DNA of 64,000 bases from JBGRQA01 sp041725895 (GTDB lineage Bacteria > Bacteroidota > Bacteroidia > Bacteroidales > Marinifilaceae), in contig JBGRQA010000013.1 in assembly GCA_041725895.1 (NCBI GenBank), forward strand, positions 1 to 64,000. Direction: 5' to 3'. Of the stretch, positions 7,978 to 17,684 are shown piece by piece. The notes beneath the pieces are model-generated. The model was not told the origin of the DNA. It saw nothing but the letters and a program-made list of their open reading frames with translations, and ran no database searches. Position 1 is the stretch's first letter. Each line of letters opens with the position of its first letter. The translations under genes and the position numbers were made by a program.

Positions 7978-9237
7978 ATGATCAGGAGAATTTTACTGAC
8001 CTGTGGATTGAATTTGTGCATTCTACTTGCTTTCGGACAGGATATGGAATATACCCGGAAAGTGGTTAAAGATCTGAGCGGGAAGGAATATTTTGGACGA
8101 GGCTACGTAAATCGCGGGGATAGCTTGGCAGCCCTTTATTTGAAAAAAGAATTGAAGGGGATGAAACTGAAAAGTTTTTCAAAAGATTATTACCAATCCT
8201 ACACAACCCCCATCAATACATATCCTGAAGATTTGGAACTGACGGTTGGTACGAAGAAATTGGAACCGGCCTCCGATTTTATGGTATATCCCAATTCGCC
8301 CTCCTGTGAAGGAACCTTTGATTTGGTTTGGCTGAACAAGAAGGTGATGACCAGCAGGAGAGCCTTGAAGGAATTTCTGAAAAAAGATTTATCCGACTCT
8401 TTTGTAGTAGTAGATTCCACCGGGTTAAAGAATAAGGAATTGTATAAGTTTGCTTCGCAGTTGGTGAGTGAGAACCTGTTCAAAGCCAAAGGTGTGATTC
8501 AACGTGCCGGGAAATTGAAGTTCTCAGCAAAAACATACGTCAATGATTATACTACCCTTGTGGTGAAGAAGTCTGTTTTGGATACCACTGCTCACCAGAT
8601 TAAGGTAAAAGTGAAGAATCAGTTTATCGAAGAGTATCGTACTCAAAACCTGGCTGCCTACATTCCCGGTAAATCCGATAGCTGTATTATTTTCACAGCC
8701 CATTACGATCACCTGGGCATGATGGGATCAAAAATGTATCCCGGAGCCAATGATAATGCCAGTGGAGTTGCAATGGTACTGAACATGGCCAAGCATTACA
8801 AGAAGAAACGCAAACCGCACTATACCCTGGTTTTCCTTTTGGTGAGTGGGGAAGAAGCAGGATTTCTGGGCTCAGAGTACTACGTTGAAAATCCTTTGAT
8901 TCCATTGGAAAAGACCAAAATGGTAATCAATTTCGATATGGTAGCTACTGGAACGGAAGCGATTTACCTGATCAATGGGAAAACTGTACCCAGGGAACTT
9001 GCTAAATTGAATGCCATCAATAAGAAGAAGGAATACGTATTTGAGATGTACGGAACGGGTGAATCTGCATCTTCCGATCATGCCCCATTTCATGAGAAAG
9101 GGGTCAAGGCGATATTTTTCTATACCCATGGAGGAAATGGCGATTACCACGAAACCACCGATGTAAGCGAAAAGTTGCCTTACACTCAGTTTGAGGGGAT
9201 TTTCAAGTTGGTTCGCGACTATATTGACGGAAAGTAG
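7978..9237 (+). CDS. M28-family zinc aminopeptidase, secreted
   Basis: 419 residues with a signal peptide (to about residue 21, LLAFGQ). The co-catalytic zinc ligands of the M28 family appear in order: TAHYDHLG (His), GANDNASG (bridging Asp), GEEAGFLGS (catalytic Glu and Glu ligand), NFDMV (Asp) and SSDHAPFHEKG (His). The enzyme should remove N-terminal residues from peptides in the periplasm or outside the cell. The N-terminal 200 residues before the catalytic core contain a PA-like insertion region of low recognisability. A strong hairpin follows 27 bases after the stop. Confidence 0.92.
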   Translation: MIRRILLTCGLNLCILLAFGQDMEYTRKVVKDLSGKEYFGRGYVNRGDSLAALYLKKELKGMKLKSFSKDYYQSYTTPINTYPEDLELTVGTKKLEPASDFMVYPNSPSCEGTFDLVWLNKKVMTSRRALKEFLKKDLSDSFVVVDSTGLKNKELYKFASQLVSENLFKAKGVIQRAGKLKFSAKTYVNDYTTLVVKKSVLDTTAHQIKVKVKNQFIEEYRTQNLAAYIPGKSDSCIIFTAHYDHLGMMGSKMYPGANDNASGVAMVLNMAKHYKKKRKPHYTLVFLLVSGEEAGFLGSEYYVENPLIPLEKTKMVINFDMVATGTEAIYLINGKTVPRELAKLNAINKKKEYVFEMYGTGESASSDHAPFHEKGVKAIFFYTHGGNGDYHETTDVSEKLPYTQFEGIFKLVRDYIDGK

Positions 9238-9264
9238 AAAATTGATTTGATAAAATCCGTGAGA

Positions 9265-9315
9265 AGAAGGGGGATCAGAACAATGCTTTAAGGGCATTAT
9301 TTTGATTCCCCTTCT
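9265..9315 (+). terminator. Long hairpin terminator of the M28 peptidase gene
   Basis: A 22-bp arm starting AGAAGGGGGATCAG pairs with the arm ending TTCCCCTTCT. Only three positions differ, all compatible with G-U pairs, around a 7-base loop. There is no long T-run directly after it, but it is the strongest secondary structure in this gap. Confidence 0.65.
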
Positions 9316-10022
9316 AATTAGATAGTTTTTCAGGGGGAAGAGTATCGGTTATTCTACTGTTTTTTTAACGATAGACTATTAGGACTGCTTACGCTTCTTT
9401 TGCTTTTGGACTGAAGTTCTTTCTCTTGTTGCAGAGCAACAAACTATCTGTAGTAATGATGAACAATTGGAACACAATGTCGTGGAGCGACAATCCTTTT
9501 AGACTTCTTCTGAACTTAAAATTTGATTTATCCGAGGGGTCATTTTTCAGGCCTCCCTTCCTTTCTCAGCTTTACCTGCTGAACTTAATAAAGAATACAC
9601 TCCACTCAAGCATGGATTCCATCCCTTAACGGAAAATACTTCTCCTCTACCCAGTTAATTGCTTGCTCTGTTGGAAGTATTCCATGCGCAGTATGTAGTA
9701 TCTTATGCGCTTAAAGGGGACAACCAGTTCAAGGAAGCGGAGACGATCCTAGGGGTAGCGCACGTCATAGTAAGGGCAGCGCATAGGATGATTTAGGTAG
9801 CGCAAGCCATATTTGCCTAAGCGGAGAGCTTCCTTTCGTAGGGGGAAACCTTATAGGACGGAATTATAGGGGGAGAGGGTCGTAGTATTCCGTTAACGTA
9901 GGAGAGAGGGAAGTGATCCGTCAGGTAGTTTTTTGTTTATTCTGAGTGATTTCTTCTTTAAGAACGGGATGGGAATTCAAAGCAGTGATGCAACTCCGAA
10001 GAATTGCATCACCGCATCCGAA
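9316..10022. other. Gene-free convergent gap with small hairpins
   Basis: Between the M28 terminator and the 3' end of the DUF5686 gene no convincing gene was found; a 67-codon frame at 9426-9629 has no recognisable motif. Two short perfect hairpins occur: TTGTTGC-AGA-GCAACAA at 9426-9442 and TGTCG-TGGAG-CGACA at 9478-9492. The second half holds a degenerate 21-bp periodic repeat listed separately. Confidence 0.5.
9684..9890. repeat. Degenerate 21-bp tandem repeat
   Basis: A GTAGCG-like core recurs at exact 21-base steps: 9734 (GAAGCG), 9755 (GTAGCG), 9776 (GCAGCG), 9797 (GTAGCG), 9818 (TAAGCG) and 9839 (GTAGGG). Weaker echoes occur near 9860 and 9882, and an ATGCGC pair at 9684 and 9705 is also 21 apart. 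The rest of each unit is poorly conserved. It lies in a convergent gap and is not open in any frame across its length. Function unknown. Confidence 0.5.
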
Positions 10023-12638
10023 TTAGAAGTTAAATTTCAATTTTACTCCCGCTTCTTTGTATTTCTTGCCTTTGAAACCGGCTATCACCTCTATATCCAA
10101 TAGCAGGAAGATATTACTCAATCCATAGCCTGCTTCGTAGTAGTTTTCAAATCCTGGTTGCGTGAGATAATTCAGGAATACTCTTTCCTGTAGAACCAGG
10201 GAGTTGTTCAAAACGGGCAGTCGTTTTAAAATCAATCGATCGGAAATGAACTGAATGTGTCCCTCCAGAAATTTGTCCTGAGTGGAGTGCTTGTAGTAGG
10301 GTAACAAGCGGAACGTACTAAGGCCGCCATCCATCATTATCAGAGGTTTGTTGGTTGAGAAATGGTGGAAATCCGGGAAGAAGACTTGATCATTATTCAG
10401 AAAGATGCCGCCCCGAATAAAATAGTGGAAGAAGTCGTTGAATCCTACATTCAATCCATGGTAGATGGAGGAACTCAGGAAATCGTAGTCGGAATCGCTT
10501 CCCAGTAGCTTGTTAATTCCTTTCTCATAGCTGATAGTAAAGGTTGGATAATCGGATGTTCTCATGCGCTTTTTACCCTTTTCAATGGAATAGTGGTATC
10601 TGGGCGTATATTCCAGGCCGATTTTGAATTTGGCTGTGGTGTGATTCTCCACCAGTTTTTCAGGAATTCCGGCCGGTAGGTTGGGCGTAAACTCCTTATG
10701 GTCGGGGTTGGAAATGTAGAAATCCGAGTGGTTGAACAACTGTTTTCGTTGTGCGTATTCGGCTTTGGAATACAGGGTTAAGCCATTGGTCAGATCAAAT
10801 TCGTGCAGAACCGAAAGGTAGTCTTTTCGGAAAAGTTTCATATTATTTTCCCGGTAGAAAAGGGTGGTAATACTATTCAGGAGCGGATCTATCCCTCGCT
10901 TCTCGTTGAAATCCCGGGTTACACTTCCTCCCTCTATTTCAAAGAAGGCCCGTTTGATTCCATTGTAACGATATTTTGATTTGAGAGCAAAGTCCAGGTG
11001 CTGACGGGCAAAGGCATATCGGAATTTAGGTCCAAAGGAAAAGAATTTTCCCAAAGTATCCGAATGGGTGATGCTCGCACCGAATTTATAGGCAAAACCA
11101 TCCACCGTATTGTAAGATAATTTTGTTGGATCTATGAAGGATGGAGTAGACAGTCGGGTTTTTCCTTTTTGAGATTTTAACTTATAAGTATTCCCTGCCA
11201 GGAGGTGTATCAGCTTAAATTTGTTATTGTCCTTGTTGAGTGAGTCGACCTTTTTTTGAACCGAATCTTTTTGCTGAAAGCTGAGGGTTTCATCAGGAGT
11301 TAAAGGGATGGGGCGAAATTGCTCCCAATAAGAGGAATCTCTGTTTTTTGCCCCCTCAATTACTTTGGTTCGTTCTATTTTAATTTCGAGGGGTTTCTTT
11401 GGGCGATTTTTAGTGGCTTCTTTCGCCATTAGGCGTTGCAGGCGATGCACTTCGGCCATGCTTAAGTCCTCCTTCTTTACGAGCTCTTGAATCTCTTCTT
11501 TACGTTTGGTTTCTTTTGCCGTAAGTGGTTTCGAGGGGGCAAGCAACTCCTGTTCGGCTTTTTCTACCGCTTTTTCCTCCTCTATTGGCATTTGGGTTTG
11601 ATGCAAAAGAATATTGTGATCCAGGTCAGGATTCAAAGTAATATTGTAATCCTTAATGGATGCAACGTACAGGTACTGCATGCCAAAGCCGACTCCCTCA
11701 AAATAGATACTGAAATCATAACTGATGGGCATCCAGACATTCTCGTTTACCGGAGCGTAGATTTGTCGCATTTGAATATCCGTCATGGGCATTCTTAGCT
11801 TCAAGTCGGTGCTATGGATGTTCCAATAGTTTTCTGCAATGTTAAGGTAGCCTTTGAACAGATCTTTCCCCTTTCTTTTGGGAATCACTTTGATGCGGTT
11901 GATCATTCGTCCCTGATCTTCGAATACCGATTCCAGTTCGTATCGGTATACAGAGAAAGCATTTTTATCCAGGGGAGAGATCAAGCCCTCATCCCGGGTG
12001 TCGTACAGATTGGCCGTGATGAGGTCAATAGGGGAGGTGTCGTTGTCATCACCCGACGAGCGAATGGAGATGACCTCCTGCTTCAGTTTGTCAGGAAGTT
12101 CAAAATGAATTTTGCTGATGTTTTCGGTTACAAAGGTTTTGCCTTTTTCGACCCCTTCTTTTTTTAGCTTTTTTCTGAACAACCATGGAATTTTTGTCAG
12201 CTTGCCGGAGCCCTTAAGGTACACCTGGCAATCGTATTGACTCACCTGGTTGGTGTAGTACTGCCCCATACTGATGGCTTTGCGCATTACGTAATAGGCC
12301 GGATCTTCTCCGCTTGCCAGTACTTTTACCTCTTTTAGCTGGTAATTTCTGGGCTGCAATACTACATTGAGTTCCTGTGTGTTTTCCTTTACCTCCACTT
12401 TGCGGGTTTGAGTGGTAAAACCGATGTACTGGAATAGAATTTCCCAATTCCCTTTTGGTAGAGTCAGTTGGTAATCCCCTTCCAGGTTGGTAGTGGTGCC
12501 GGTTTGCAATTGATTTACGTAAATGTTAGCAAAAGGGACTGGCTCTCCTGCCTGATCGGTAATTTTTCCTTTTAAACCTTGCGAAAACAAGGATGAGGAA
12601 AACAGAAGGAGGGGTAAGAGAAGTAGTAGTTTTTTCAT
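10023..12638 (-). CDS. DUF5686 protein with N-terminal carboxypeptidase-regulatory-like domain
   Basis: 871 residues with a signal peptide (cleavage after LFSQG, about residue 20). Residues 22-105 form a CarboxypepD_reg-like beta-sandwich (GKITDQAGEPVPFANIYV, then GTTTNLEGDYQLTLPKG). The rest matches the large Bacteroidota DUF5686 family: a Lys/Glu-rich helical middle (about 335-440) and a C-terminal barrel of aromatic strands ending GVKLKFNF. Such proteins resemble TonB-dependent receptors in outline but lack a plug. The location is outer membrane by inference; the transported or bound substrate is unknown. It is followed on the same strand by nothing closer than the convergent gap, and preceded by the ABC exporter genes. 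Confidence 0.88.
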   Translation of the reverse strand: MKKLLLLLPLLLFSSSLFSQGLKGKITDQAGEPVPFANIYVNQLQTGTTTNLEGDYQLTLPKGNWEILFQYIGFTTQTRKVEVKENTQELNVVLQPRNYQLKEVKVLASGEDPAYYVMRKAISMGQYYTNQVSQYDCQVYLKGSGKLTKIPWLFRKKLKKEGVEKGKTFVTENISKIHFELPDKLKQEVISIRSSGDDNDTSPIDLITANLYDTRDEGLISPLDKNAFSVYRYELESVFEDQGRMINRIKVIPKRKGKDLFKGYLNIAENYWNIHSTDLKLRMPMTDIQMRQIYAPVNENVWMPISYDFSIYFEGVGFGMQYLYVASIKDYNITLNPDLDHNILLHQTQMPIEEEKAVEKAEQELLAPSKPLTAKETKRKEEIQELVKKEDLSMAEVHRLQRLMAKEATKNRPKKPLEIKIERTKVIEGAKNRDSSYWEQFRPIPLTPDETLSFQQKDSVQKKVDSLNKDNNKFKLIHLLAGNTYKLKSQKGKTRLSTPSFIDPTKLSYNTVDGFAYKFGASITHSDTLGKFFSFGPKFRYAFARQHLDFALKSKYRYNGIKRAFFEIEGGSVTRDFNEKRGIDPLLNSITTLFYRENNMKLFRKDYLSVLHEFDLTNGLTLYSKAEYAQRKQLFNHSDFYISNPDHKEFTPNLPAGIPEKLVENHTTAKFKIGLEYTPRYHYSIEKGKKRMRTSDYPTFTISYEKGINKLLGSDSDYDFLSSSIYHGLNVGFNDFFHYFIRGGIFLNNDQVFFPDFHHFSTNKPLIMMDGGLSTFRLLPYYKHSTQDKFLEGHIQFISDRLILKRLPVLNNSLVLQERVFLNYLTQPGFENYYEAGYGLSNIFLLLDIEVIAGFKGKKYKEAGVKLKFNF

Positions 12639-12731
12639 ATTTGCTTCATTGTTAATAGATTCATAATTGGGTTGTGTGGCGGACTGTGTTAGTTGAATAA
12701 TACAGCCGACGTGTTGAAATTATGAAAAAAA

Positions 12732-12753
12732 AGCCAACCCGGAAGGATTGGCT
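12732..12753 (-). terminator. Intrinsic terminator of the ABC exporter operon
   Basis: AGCCAA / TTGGCT stem with a 10-base loop, followed on the minus strand by eight T residues. It is 24 bases past the permease stop at 12777, separating the exporter from the DUF5686 gene. Confidence 0.75.
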
Positions 12754-12776
12754 CTATATTTTAAGGAATTTTAACA

Positions 12777-14432
12777 TTAATCAATTATACTGTTCCATTG
12801 CATGTTTCGGTATGATCTAAAAGTGAAGTGCATAAGTAGTAGTAGAACAGGAATGGCAATGCTCACACTGTAGGGCAAAAAGCTTAATCCATAATGGAGG
12901 CCACCGATGATGGATCCTGTGAATATTAAAATGATTCCTTTTGCAAAGTTATTGCCCATTTCCTGGGTTTCCCGTTCCCTTGAAAAGGGTATTTGCGGAG
13001 ATTGCCAGGAGTTGATCAAAGCGGTTATCAAAACAACAGTAATTCCTCCGTAAACCAGGTCATCCAAAACATTAATACCCCAAATCGAAAGGGTAGCTAT
13101 GCAGATCAGCAGGTAGGCGGGCAGGTAGTATTTTACCAGCACCGATTTGGTTGCACCAATCAGAATTTGGCCCGGTTTGGACAGGGGAAGGGCACGGTAA
13201 AACCAACTGGACTTGGGTTGATCGCTGTAACCTAAATTTTGAATAATACCGAAGGCAAGTAGAATGCTCATGTAAATGAAAACGAGGTATTTTTTACTTT
13301 CGGCAAGTGCTTCCAAGCTAATGGCATCATCGGAGCGGAAGGCGAACACCAGGCCCAAAATCAAAATATAGCCGTAGGCCGGAAAAATGGCTTGCTTGTA
13401 TTTCCTTTCCCTGCCGCTCATCAGCCAAACCATCTTAAAGGCTGTTGCTTCTTCCTGAGTTCGGGTAAATACAGCAGCTAACTTCTCCGCATAGCCTTTC
13501 TTTGCTCTTTTCTCCGATTTTGCTGTTGCTGGTTTGCTTCCTGCTACATCCAATTGACTTAGGCGTCTGTCGAATTTTGGAGCAAGTACTTTAATTACAA
13601 ACCACAAACTTATAATGGGCATAATAAAACCAGACAGTACAAAAGGGTAGTGAATCCAGTCGTATTTGAGTTGTGTTAGGCATTCCATGGTGCCACTCAT
13701 CCATACCGGAGGCACAAGGTAGGTCCACCAATGAATTTCCAGAGACATGTCGGCAATATTGATGTGATCCATCATTCGGGGCATTAACTGGTAGGCTCCC
13801 ATAAACAGAATGGCTATGGCTACCTGGAAGTAAACCAGGATATCCCGCAGTTTTTGTCCGTCGACCAAACTCATCAGGCCCAGGTAAAAGATATTGGTAA
13901 GGAACAGGGTGAAGAGTGTGGATAGGCTGACGAGAATCAGGAACAAGCAGGCAAATCCCAAACCGAATTTAATCCATGTGAAAATGAAACTCGCCAGTGA
14001 AAGGGAGAGGCTCAGGAGCATCAGGTAAACAGCAATATGGATGATTTTGGCCATGGTAAGAGTGCGACTGTTTATCGGACGCGGCAGTAGGATGTTGTTG
14101 TCGCGGGTGTCGATGAGCACATTGGTAAATTCCGAAATCATCAGCATGGCAATCATGATCATCAGAAAGGAGAAGAAGAAGGTGTAGCCCACCAATGGTG
14201 AATCTATTGACATTACCAGAAAGCCGAAGAACAAGCCCAGCAGGCCATAGACAAAAGCCTGAAATATCAGTTGGTTGCTTGCCTTTTTTTGTTTTGTGGA
14301 AGCGGAAAATCTTCTGCGGTTATCCATGGTAAGCTTTACCTTCAGAATGGCTTGTAATTGGGCGTAATCCACTCCCATAGCCCGGAAGGGAACTTTAAAT
14401 AAACCCAGAAAAAGGAGGATGAGTTGTACCAT
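12777..14432 (-). CDS. ABC-2 type transporter permease
   Basis: 551 residues with about ten to twelve hydrophobic segments and a cytoplasmic basic stretch near residue 300 (KPATAKSEKRAKKGY). The layout of two bundles of six segments around a central loop fits a large ABC-2 export permease. The start follows the ATPase stop by about 50 bases on the same strand, so the pair makes one exporter. The substrate is not deducible. The protein is longer than usual for a half-transporter permease (about 250-400 residues), so it may be two fused permease halves. Confidence 0.8.
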   Translation of the reverse strand: MVQLILLFLGLFKVPFRAMGVDYAQLQAILKVKLTMDNRRRFSASTKQKKASNQLIFQAFVYGLLGLFFGFLVMSIDSPLVGYTFFFSFLMIMIAMLMISEFTNVLIDTRDNNILLPRPINSRTLTMAKIIHIAVYLMLLSLSLSLASFIFTWIKFGLGFACLFLILVSLSTLFTLFLTNIFYLGLMSLVDGQKLRDILVYFQVAIAILFMGAYQLMPRMMDHINIADMSLEIHWWTYLVPPVWMSGTMECLTQLKYDWIHYPFVLSGFIMPIISLWFVIKVLAPKFDRRLSQLDVAGSKPATAKSEKRAKKGYAEKLAAVFTRTQEEATAFKMVWLMSGRERKYKQAIFPAYGYILILGLVFAFRSDDAISLEALAESKKYLVFIYMSILLAFGIIQNLGYSDQPKSSWFYRALPLSKPGQILIGATKSVLVKYYLPAYLLICIATLSIWGINVLDDLVYGGITVVLITALINSWQSPQIPFSRERETQEMGNNFAKGIILIFTGSIIGGLHYGLSFLPYSVSIAIPVLLLLMHFTFRSYRNMQWNSIID

Positions 14433-14483
14433 GTTTTCTACTTTTTATCGTTTTTCATCAAAAGGGATGGAATGGGATTAATT

Positions 14484-15281
14484 CTAGTTTTCAAAAACAT
14501 TAATGATCTCTTCAGCTTTTTGGCTGTGTCCTGAGGTTCCTGTCAGTTCGGTAAACAGGTTCTCAAGCGATTCTGATTTTTCGCCCGAATTGAGCTCCTC
14601 AAAACTACCGTCAGCCATTACATTGCCCTGGTCGATTAGGATAATTCGATCGGATATTTTCTCCACCACATCCATGATATGGGAACTGTAGAAAATGGTT
14701 TTACCCTCGCGGGCCAACTGGGTCAGGATTTCCTTGACGATGATTACGGCGTTGGCATCCAATCCCGACAGGGGTTCATCCATAAAAATGATATCCGGAT
14801 TGTGCAGCAAACCGGAGATGATTAAAATCTTTTGGCGCATCCCCTTGGAGAAGGTATTCATCCGATCATCCGCATTAGCGTGCATGTCGAAAAGTTCCAG
14901 TAGCTTTACAATTTTCTGCTCTATCTCTTCGGCTTTCATTCCCTGCAATTCGCCAACAAATTGTAGGTATTCCCGAGGGGTAAGCGTGTCGTACAGGGCA
15001 GCATTTTCAGGGATGTATCCAATTCGCTTCTTGATTTCCAGGGCCTGGGTTCTAAGGTCGTAGCCCAACACTTTTACTTCTCCCTCAAAATCGGGTAGGA
15101 TCCCACATAGGATTTTAACAGTGGTAGATTTGCCTGCCCCGTTGGGACCAATGTATCCAATAATTTGTCCCGGTTGAATTTCCAGGTTGATGCCTTTTAG
15201 TACTTTTTTTGGCACTCCTGGAGCAGGATAGCTCTTTTCCAGGTTTTGAATGGAAATCACTGAAGTGTGATCTATTGTCAT
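14484..15281 (-). CDS. ABC transporter ATP-binding protein
   Basis: 265 residues from the ATG at 15281; the 14 residues upstream in the same frame are not family-like. All nucleotide-binding motifs are present: Walker A GPNGAGKST, an ABC signature of the FSKGMRQK type (variant of LSGGQ, common in ABC-2 exporters), Walker B IIFMDEPLSGLD, and an H-loop in FYSSHIMD. It provides ATP-driven export energy for the permease encoded next. The C-terminal 50 residues (after DRIILIDQG) include the usual regulatory tail. Confidence 0.93.
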   Translation of the reverse strand: MTIDHTSVISIQNLEKSYPAPGVPKKVLKGINLEIQPGQIIGYIGPNGAGKSTTVKILCGILPDFEGEVKVLGYDLRTQALEIKKRIGYIPENAALYDTLTPREYLQFVGELQGMKAEEIEQKIVKLLELFDMHANADDRMNTFSKGMRQKILIISGLLHNPDIIFMDEPLSGLDANAVIIVKEILTQLAREGKTIFYSSHIMDVVEKISDRIILIDQGNVMADGSFEELNSGEKSESLENLFTELTGTSGHSQKAEEIINVFEN

Positions 15282-15549
15282 ATCGAATTGAATTTTCGGG
15301 TTTATGGGAATAAAAGTACACAACTACAGGAGGATTGCAAAAAGGGGATAGGGTTATTGTTAAGTTTTTCGATGAGGTTTTATTTATACAGGAAAAAGTG
15401 AAGTTTTTGCACGATTATTCAAATATTGTCTGTCAGAATCCTGAAATATTTTCTTTTTTCCTGTCTTATTGGCAGAGAAAATCCTGTGGCATGGCCTTTG
15501 TCTGTTCTCTTTCCGAAAATTTGTAATAAACTTAAAAAACGATATAACT

Positions 15550-17601
15550 ATGTCAACAGGAAAAATTGGTGTTACCAGTAACGATCTGTTTCCCATTATT
15601 AAGAAATTCTTATACTCTGATCACGACATTTTCTTGCGTGAGATTGTTTCCAATGCAGTAGATGCAACCCAAAAATTGAGAACCCTTGCTGCTACGGGTG
15701 AGTTCAAAGGTGAACTGGGTGATCAAACCATTCGTGTTAGCATTGACCAGGAGGCCAAAACGCTGACCGTTTCCGACTGCGGTATTGGTATGACATCAGA
15801 AGAAATTGAGAAGTACATCAACCAGATTGCTTTCTCAGGAGCTGAGGAATTCCTGGATAAATACAAGGATCAGGCCAATGCTATTATTGGACACTTCGGT
15901 TTGGGATTCTATTCCTCATTTATGGTTTCCGATAAGGTGGATATTATCACCCGTTCGCACAAAGAAGGCGCTCAGGCGGTAAAATGGAGCTGCGAAGGGA
16001 ATCCTGAGTATTCTTTGGAAGAAGTGGAAAAAGCGGAATTCGGTACCGATATCGTAATGCACATTTCCGAAGAGGAGAAAGACTTTTTGGAGGAAAGCCG
16101 TATTTCGGAACTGTTGAATAAGTATTGTAAGTTCCTTCCTGTAGAAATTGCATTCGGTAAGAAAAAGGAGTGGAAAGATGGCAAGCAGGAAGAAACCGAT
16201 GAGGATAACATTGTAAATGATACAACTCCTGCCTGGACCAAAAAGCCAGCCGATTTGAAGGAAGAGGATTACAGCAATTTCTACCGTCAGTTGTATCCAA
16301 TGGGTGAGGATCCTTTGTTCAAGATTCACCTGAACGTGGATTACCCATTTAACCTGACAGGTATCCTGTACTTCCCTAAGATCAAGAACTCCGTTGAGAT
16401 TCAGAAGAACAAAATTCAGTTGTACTGCAACCAGGTGTTTGTAACCGATTCTGTGGAAGGAATTGTACCAGAGTTCTTAACTCTGTTGCACGGTGTAATC
16501 GATTCTCCGGATATTCCATTGAACGTATCCCGTTCCTACCTGCAGAGTGATGGAAATGTGAAGAAGATTTCCAATCACATTACCAAAAAGGTAGCTGATA
16601 GCCTGAACGATATCTTCAAGAAGGATCGTAAGGAGTTTGAAGAGAAGTGGGATGATCTTCGCATTTTTGTTCAGTATGGTATGCTTACCGAAGAGAAGTT
16701 TGCCGATCGTGCCAAGAAGTTTGTGATGGTGAAGAATACCGATGGCAAGTACTTTACTTTGGAGGAGTACGAAAACATTATCAAGGACAACCAAACCGAT
16801 AAGGACAATAACATTATTGCTCTTTATGCAACCAATACCGACGAGCAGTTTACCTATATCGAGGCCGCAAAAGCCAAAGGATACGATGTACTGTTGATGG
16901 ATAGCCAGCTGGACAATCACTTTATCAATCACCTGGAGCAGAAGGAAACTACAAAGAAATACGTTCGTGTTGACTCGGATGTAGTGGACAAATTGATTCA
17001 GAAGGAAGAAGTTAAGGAATCTAAGTTGACCGAAGAGCAGAGAGGTGAATTAAGTCCTGTATTCCAGTCACAATTGCCAACCGATGGCACAAACTTCATG
17101 GTGAACTTTGAGTCGTTGGGTGAGAATGGAGCACCTCTGATGATTACTCAGGCTGAGTTTATGCGTCGTATGAAGGAGATGGCTGCAATGAACCCCGGAA
17201 TGGGCTTCTATGGTGAAATGCCTGACTCCTACAACCTGGTGGTGAATACCGATCATGAATTGGTTGAGAAAATCATGCAGGAGAAGGATGCTACTTTGAC
17301 TGAGAAGCTGGCTGAAGTGAAAGCTAAAATTGATCCTCTTGCTGCAGAGAAAGCACAACTGGAAGAGTTGAAGAAGGACAAGAAAGAGGAAGAGGTAAGT
17401 CAGGAAGAGAAGGACAAGTTGGCTGAAACCGAGAAGGAGTTGACTGCCTTGAATGCTGAGAAGAACGAAATTCTGACTTCGTATGGTAAAGACAACCAAT
17501 TGGTGAAACAATTGATTGATCTGGCTTTACTTGCCAACAATATGTTGAAAGGGGAAGCATTGTCACAATTCGTGAAGAGAAGTGTTGATATGATCAAGTA
17601 A
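15550..17601 (+). CDS. htpG: Molecular chaperone HtpG (bacterial Hsp90)
   Basis: 683 residues from the ATG at 15550 (MSTGKIGVTSN); the frame runs further upstream but those residues are unrelated to Hsp90. The GHKL ATP site is clear: EIVSNAVDATQ (Asn/Asp), DCGIGMT, GHFGLGFYSSFMV. The middle-domain catalytic segment SRSYLQSDGNVKKISNHI is present, and the C-terminal dimerisation domain ends in KRSVDMIK. It is longer than E. coli HtpG (624) because of a Glu/Lys-rich coiled insertion near residues 590-640, a common form in Bacteroidota. It is monocistronic with its own terminator, and is a cytoplasmic stress chaperone. Confidence 0.97.
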   Translation: MSTGKIGVTSNDLFPIIKKFLYSDHDIFLREIVSNAVDATQKLRTLAATGEFKGELGDQTIRVSIDQEAKTLTVSDCGIGMTSEEIEKYINQIAFSGAEEFLDKYKDQANAIIGHFGLGFYSSFMVSDKVDIITRSHKEGAQAVKWSCEGNPEYSLEEVEKAEFGTDIVMHISEEEKDFLEESRISELLNKYCKFLPVEIAFGKKKEWKDGKQEETDEDNIVNDTTPAWTKKPADLKEEDYSNFYRQLYPMGEDPLFKIHLNVDYPFNLTGILYFPKIKNSVEIQKNKIQLYCNQVFVTDSVEGIVPEFLTLLHGVIDSPDIPLNVSRSYLQSDGNVKKISNHITKKVADSLNDIFKKDRKEFEEKWDDLRIFVQYGMLTEEKFADRAKKFVMVKNTDGKYFTLEEYENIIKDNQTDKDNNIIALYATNTDEQFTYIEAAKAKGYDVLLMDSQLDNHFINHLEQKETTKKYVRVDSDVVDKLIQKEEVKESKLTEEQRGELSPVFQSQLPTDGTNFMVNFESLGENGAPLMITQAEFMRRMKEMAAMNPGMGFYGEMPDSYNLVVNTDHELVEKIMQEKDATLTEKLAEVKAKIDPLAAEKAQLEELKKDKKEEEVSQEEKDKLAETEKELTALNAEKNEILTSYGKDNQLVKQLIDLALLANNMLKGEALSQFVKRSVDMIK

Positions 17602-17624
17602 TTGATTTAAAATCATTATATTTA

Positions 17625-17657
17625 AACAGCCGGACATTTAGTTCGGCTGTTTTTTTA
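17625..17657 (+). terminator. htpG: Intrinsic terminator of htpG
   Basis: AACAGCCG / CGGCTGTT stem (8 bp) with an 11-base loop and a T7 run, 23 bases past the htpG stop. Confidence 0.85.
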
Positions 17658-17684
17658 TACCCTGGAGCGGCGCAAGTTTTGGTC

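Noticed and set aside
9426..9629. 67-codon plus-strand frame in the convergent gap
   Set aside because: Contains two hairpin-forming stretches, no recognisable protein pattern and no promoter.
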